NCBI GenBank assembly: GCA_937136455.1 | Contig: CAKZOO010000113.1 | Coordinates: 248,001 to 312,000 of the forward strand | Length of the DNA stretch: 64,000 nucleotides | Source: an uncultured Flavobacteriaceae bacterium | GTDB taxonomy: Bacteria > Bacteroidota > Bacteroidia > Flavobacteriales > Flavobacteriaceae | Direction: 5' to 3' | Part shown: positions 61,210-64,000 of the stretch, piece by piece | Layout: every line of letters starts with the position of its first letter | How positions within the stretch are numbered: position 1 is the first letter of the stretch | Position numbers and translations under genes: made by a program | The notes under the pieces: generated by a model | What the model was told of the DNA's origin: nothing | Database searches by the model: none | What the model saw: only the letters and a program-made list of their open reading frames with translations

Positions 61210-62547
61210 ATGATGCAATGGGATGAATTACTCTCTTTAAAAAGACAGGGAGATCGCAATAAACGAATTAGAATTGAGCAGGATGAAACCCGATTGGGGT
61301 TTGAAGTCGACTACGACCGTATTTTATTTTCTGCTCCTTTTCGATCACTTCAAGATAAAACCCAGGTAGTTCCAGTTTCCGATACCGATTTTGTTCACAC
61401 AAGACTCACTCATAGTTTAGAAGTTTCTGTGGTTGGAAGGTCGCTAGGTAGAATGGTTGGAGTAGCTCTTTTGGAAAAACACCCCCATTTAAAAAGTGTC
61501 GAAGGCTATTCTTTTAATGATTTTGGTGCGATTGTCGCAGCAGCAGCATTGGCTCATGACATTGGAAATCCTCCATTTGGTCACTCTGGTGAAAAGGCGA
61601 TTGGAGATTTCTTTTCCAACGGTAAAGGCAAGAAGTACCAAGAGGCTTTAAGCGCTATTCAGTATCAAGAATTAATCGATTTTGAAGGGAATGCCAATGG
61701 TTTTCGAATTCTCAACGCCAACAGAGCTGGAGTTCCAGGAGGCCTTCGTCTGAGTTATGCTACCCTAGGAGCATTTACGAAGTATCCAAAGGGAGCTCTT
61801 CCCAAAAAGCCAACCAAGCACATTGCCGATAAGAAGTATGGAGTTTTTTCAACAGACCGTCCATTATTTGATGAGGTGGCATTTGAACTCGGTTTAATAA
61901 AATACGATGAGGGTCGTTATGCTAGACATCCTCTCGCTTTCTTAGTTGAGGCCGCCGATGACATTTGCTATACCATTATCGATTTTGAAGACGGTATTAA
62001 TTTGGGATTGATTCCAGAAGACTTTGCATTGGAGTATTTGATCAAATTAGTCAAGGATCGTATCGATGTCAAAAAATACCATTCCATGACCCATCAGGAA
62101 GATCGTTTGAGTTATCTCAGAGCGGTAGCCATTGGTAGTTTGATACAAGATGCTTCCCGAATCTTTATGGAGCATGAGGATCAAATCCTCAAAGGAACTT
62201 TTGATTGTTCCTTATTGGACAAAAGCAAGTACAAGGCTCAAATTGAGGACATCATAAGCCTAAGTGTTCAAAAGGTATACCGTTCCAAAGAAGTCATCGA
62301 AAAAGAGATTTCAGGTTATCGAATTATTGCCGATCTCTTGGAAGTTTTTAGCGATGCACTCATTCGAAAATCACATGGAGAAGAAACCGCCTATGATCGA
62401 TTGGCCATTGAACTAATGCCTTCGATATACAATCAGTCACAGCAATCGGTCTATCACATTTTAATGGACTGTGCCTGTTTTGTAGCGAGTCTCTCTGATA
62501 GAGCTGCGATCTTATTGCATTCTAAGATTTCGGGGAAGATTGCTTAA
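61210..62547 (+). CDS. dgt: Deoxyguanosinetriphosphate triphosphohydrolase-like protein
   Basis: HD-domain dNTP triphosphohydrolase of 445 residues. Metal residues are in FVHTRLTHSLEVSVVGR (His), ALAHDIGNPPFGHSGE (His-Asp) and the later LVEAADDICYTIIDFEDGI (Asp). The early RSLQDKTQVVPV is also typical. It breaks dNTPs to deoxynucleosides and triphosphate and may balance nucleotide pools. Two adjacent ATG codons open the gene; either may be used. Its stop overlaps the convergent DUF3078 gene within TTAA. Confidence 0.93.
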   Translation: MMQWDELLSLKRQGDRNKRIRIEQDETRLGFEVDYDRILFSAPFRSLQDKTQVVPVSDTDFVHTRLTHSLEVSVVGRSLGRMVGVALLEKHPHLKSVEGYSFNDFGAIVAAAALAHDIGNPPFGHSGEKAIGDFFSNGKGKKYQEALSAIQYQELIDFEGNANGFRILNANRAGVPGGLRLSYATLGAFTKYPKGALPKKPTKHIADKKYGVFSTDRPLFDEVAFELGLIKYDEGRYARHPLAFLVEAADDICYTIIDFEDGINLGLIPEDFALEYLIKLVKDRIDVKKYHSMTHQEDRLSYLRAVAIGSLIQDASRIFMEHEDQILKGTFDCSLLDKSKYKAQIEDIISLSVQKVYRSKEVIEKEISGYRIIADLLEVFSDALIRKSHGEETAYDRLAIELMPSIYNQSQQSVYHILMDCACFVASLSDRAAILLHSKISGKIA

Positions 62548-63617
62548 AAGGCATAGACAACCCCTACTCCTAAGAGTTGTTTGAACTGAATTTTAGCGGA
62601 TCCTGGATCGGTGATGATTCCATCTTCGTTTTTAACTTGATCAAATTTGATATCGTCGTCGTAAATAATATGTGTTCCAATGGAACTAGTGACGTGTTCA
62701 TTGACTTTAAAATGAAAGTCTAAGGACCAATCGATATCCATATTTCCAAAGCTTTTAAGGTAGTCCATATAGAGTGCTAAATTGGATTTCATCAGCACAT
62801 TTTCTCCGAGTTCTCTCTCGTATTTATTAGTTGCGAGAAAACCGAGTTCCATATAGACTCTTTTCCCTGGAGTGATTAAATTGCCTTCGTTGTCATAGGT
62901 GGCTGCTTGAACCCCAAAAGCACCTTGATTGGCCAAATCCTGATCGATGACAAAAGTTGCTTTTTGAGTCAGAGGAGAGATATAAACATTGACTTTCTTA
63001 GCCTCATCTATGTAAGAGGTACCAACCCCTAAAAACAAATAACCTGGAGCCATAAATCGCGAAATGGGATTGGATCTATTGGGGTACTTATAACCATTGG
63101 CAAACTGAGTGTTAAAATTTAATTTCCCTGAATAATACCACTTGCTGATCGTATCAGAGCGATAGCCAAAGGTGGAACTCAGTCGGATTTGATCGTCTGT
63201 TTTTCGAACCGCTCTACCTTCTTGAGCATTGAGACCGTATCGGAGATCTAGAGAGTTGTCCCAAGTGATGTATCGAAATTTGTAATTGCGCTCAAAATAA
63301 ACTGAGGCAATTGCAGAGACTGAATTGTTACCCCCTGCATTCCAATTGACAAAGGCTACTTCGCTAAAGTTTAATCCAAATCGATTTTTCTTGTTCCAAA
63401 AAGAGGGCATTTTAAAGGACTTGAAACGTTCTTTTAAGGTTGTTGCAGCGTCTAGGACGACAAGAGTGTCTTTGATTCTCAAATTCGCTATGGACTCCGC
63501 TTTTTGTTGCTGTGTTCTAATGACAATGGTGTCAACAACCTTAGGTTTTACTTGTTCTTGAGCTTTGATGCCCATTAGTCCAATTAGAAAAAAGAGGGTT
63601 AGGTAATGGTATTTCAT
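62544..63617 (-). CDS. DUF3078 exported protein
   Basis: A 357-residue exported protein with a signal peptide (LTLFFLIGLMGIKAQ) and a DUF3078-type body rich in aromatic beta strands (FGLNFSEVAFVNWNAGGNNS, YRSDTISKWYYSGKLNFNTQ). The alternating pattern and the C-terminal Phe (GVGVVYAF) suggest an outer-membrane beta barrel. It follows dxs with a 4-base overlap region (start at 63617, dxs stop at 63614) on the same strand. No ligand is known to me. Confidence 0.85.
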   Translation of the reverse strand: MKYHYLTLFFLIGLMGIKAQEQVKPKVVDTIVIRTQQQKAESIANLRIKDTLVVLDAATTLKERFKSFKMPSFWNKKNRFGLNFSEVAFVNWNAGGNNSVSAIASVYFERNYKFRYITWDNSLDLRYGLNAQEGRAVRKTDDQIRLSSTFGYRSDTISKWYYSGKLNFNTQFANGYKYPNRSNPISRFMAPGYLFLGVGTSYIDEAKKVNVYISPLTQKATFVIDQDLANQGAFGVQAATYDNEGNLITPGKRVYMELGFLATNKYERELGENVLMKSNLALYMDYLKSFGNMDIDWSLDFHFKVNEHVTSSIGTHIIYDDDIKFDQVKNEDGIITDPGSAKIQFKQLLGVGVVYAF

Positions 63618-64000
63618 GATTGGTTTAATAAATCTTTTAAATAGTTGTAGTCGAGACCGACATTCTGTTGTTGTTCTAAGGGACTTCCCTGTTCTATAAA
63701 TCGATCGGGCACACCCAAATGAGATACTTCAATGCAAATACCTTGCCGAATTAGTGAACTGGCAATTGCTTCACCAAAACCTCCAATTAGTGATCCGTCT
63801 TCCAAGGTAATCACCTTTTTAAATTTCTGTCCGATTTCACCTATAAGTGCTTCGTCTAAGGGTTTTATAAACGCAAAGTGATAATGAGCAACTCTAGAAG
63901 GATGATCTAGCTCTTCTAGAGCTTTAAAAACAGTATGTGCACTGATTCCTGTACTGATGAGGGCGATGTCTGATCCCTCTTTAAGGCAACTTCCTTTGCC
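63614..64000 (-). CDS. dxs: 1-deoxy-D-xylulose-5-phosphate synthase, C-terminal part
   Basis: The last 128 codons of Dxs, the thiamine-dependent first enzyme of the MEP isoprenoid pathway; the rest lies beyond base 64000. The reading frame is open to the window edge and shows GSDIALISTGISAHTVFKAL, VITLEDGSLIGGFGEAIASS and LGVPDRFIEQGSPLEQQ, the transketolase C-terminal domain with its GVPD..HG-type end. It overlaps the DUF3078 start by 4 bases (ATGA-like). It is cut only by the edge. Confidence 0.93.
   Translation of the reverse strand, partial: GKGSCLKEGSDIALISTGISAHTVFKALEELDHPSRVAHYHFAFIKPLDEALIGEIGQKFKKVITLEDGSLIGGFGEAIASSLIRQGICIEVSHLGVPDRFIEQGSPLEQQQNVGLDYNYLKDLLNQS

Noticed and set aside
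1..64000. tRNA, rRNA, CRISPR arrays, insertion sequences, prophage
   Set aside because: I scanned for conserved tRNA arms, rRNA segments, regularly spaced repeats, transposase motifs and phage genes and saw none.

Overview
The window reads as chromosomal housekeeping DNA of a member of the Bacteroidota, most likely the family Flavobacteriaceae. The evidence is the low G+C content, the Bacteroidota-type Bat operon, an IPExxxVDY-family protein, DUF3109 and DUF3078 proteins, nrdB placed before nrdA, the near absence of purine-rich Shine-Dalgarno sites, and repeated copies of the Bacteroidota -7 promoter element TAnnTTTG a short way upstream of start codons. I see no rRNA, tRNA, CRISPR array, insertion sequence or prophage.

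Layout. 1-670 is the N-terminal part of an aldo/keto reductase. 801-9736 is a continuous MoxR/Bat operon: AAA+ ATPase, DUF58 protein, a 535-residue membrane protein, BatA, BatB, BatC, BatD and BatE. 9785-13043 (minus strand) is a TetR regulator, a small secreted protein, a SulP anion transporter and a beta carbonic anhydrase, the last two overlapping as a likely bicarbonate uptake/conversion pair. 13262-19146 holds pheS and, on the minus strand, acpP-fabF-rnc-IPExxxVDY-pyk-CYTH. 19314-24023 holds purN, rnhA, a PfkB-family kinase, a long amidophosphoribosyltransferase-like protein and superoxide dismutase. 24174-31204 is an AddAB-like helicase/nuclease pair with a kbl-type aminotransferase embedded between its genes. 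31218-45538 is mixed housekeeping: a stand-alone TonB plug-like protein, MATE exporter, enoyl-CoA hydratase, a 32-codon small membrane protein, QueD-like protein, lpxH, recJ, OsmC, DUF819, rsmI, tdk, alr, asd, MarC and DUF3109. 44555-48123 is class I ribonucleotide reductase.

48208-59113 is the main accessory region. Two 3Fe-4S-type GMC dehydrogenases and one Tat-exported gluconate-2-dehydrogenase-subunit-3-like protein lie divergently from six genes: two xylose-isomerase-like TIM barrels, a nucleoside-permease-like MFS transporter, a Gfo/Idh/MocA dehydrogenase and three DUF1080 (3-keto-disaccharide-hydrolase family) proteins, counting the two TIM barrels separately this makes seven plus-strand genes. 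Together they look like a pathway that oxidises glycosides at C3 in the periplasm, cleaves the 3-keto-glycoside and processes or re-reduces the keto-sugar. No SusC/SusD pair or glycoside hydrolase of a classical polysaccharide utilisation locus accompanies it.

59161-64000 returns to core genes: yicC, gmk, nadD, dgt, a DUF3078 protein, and the C-terminal end of dxs running off the window. Many genes are packed with 1- to 14-base overlaps, and two convergent pairs share a TTAA stop overlap.
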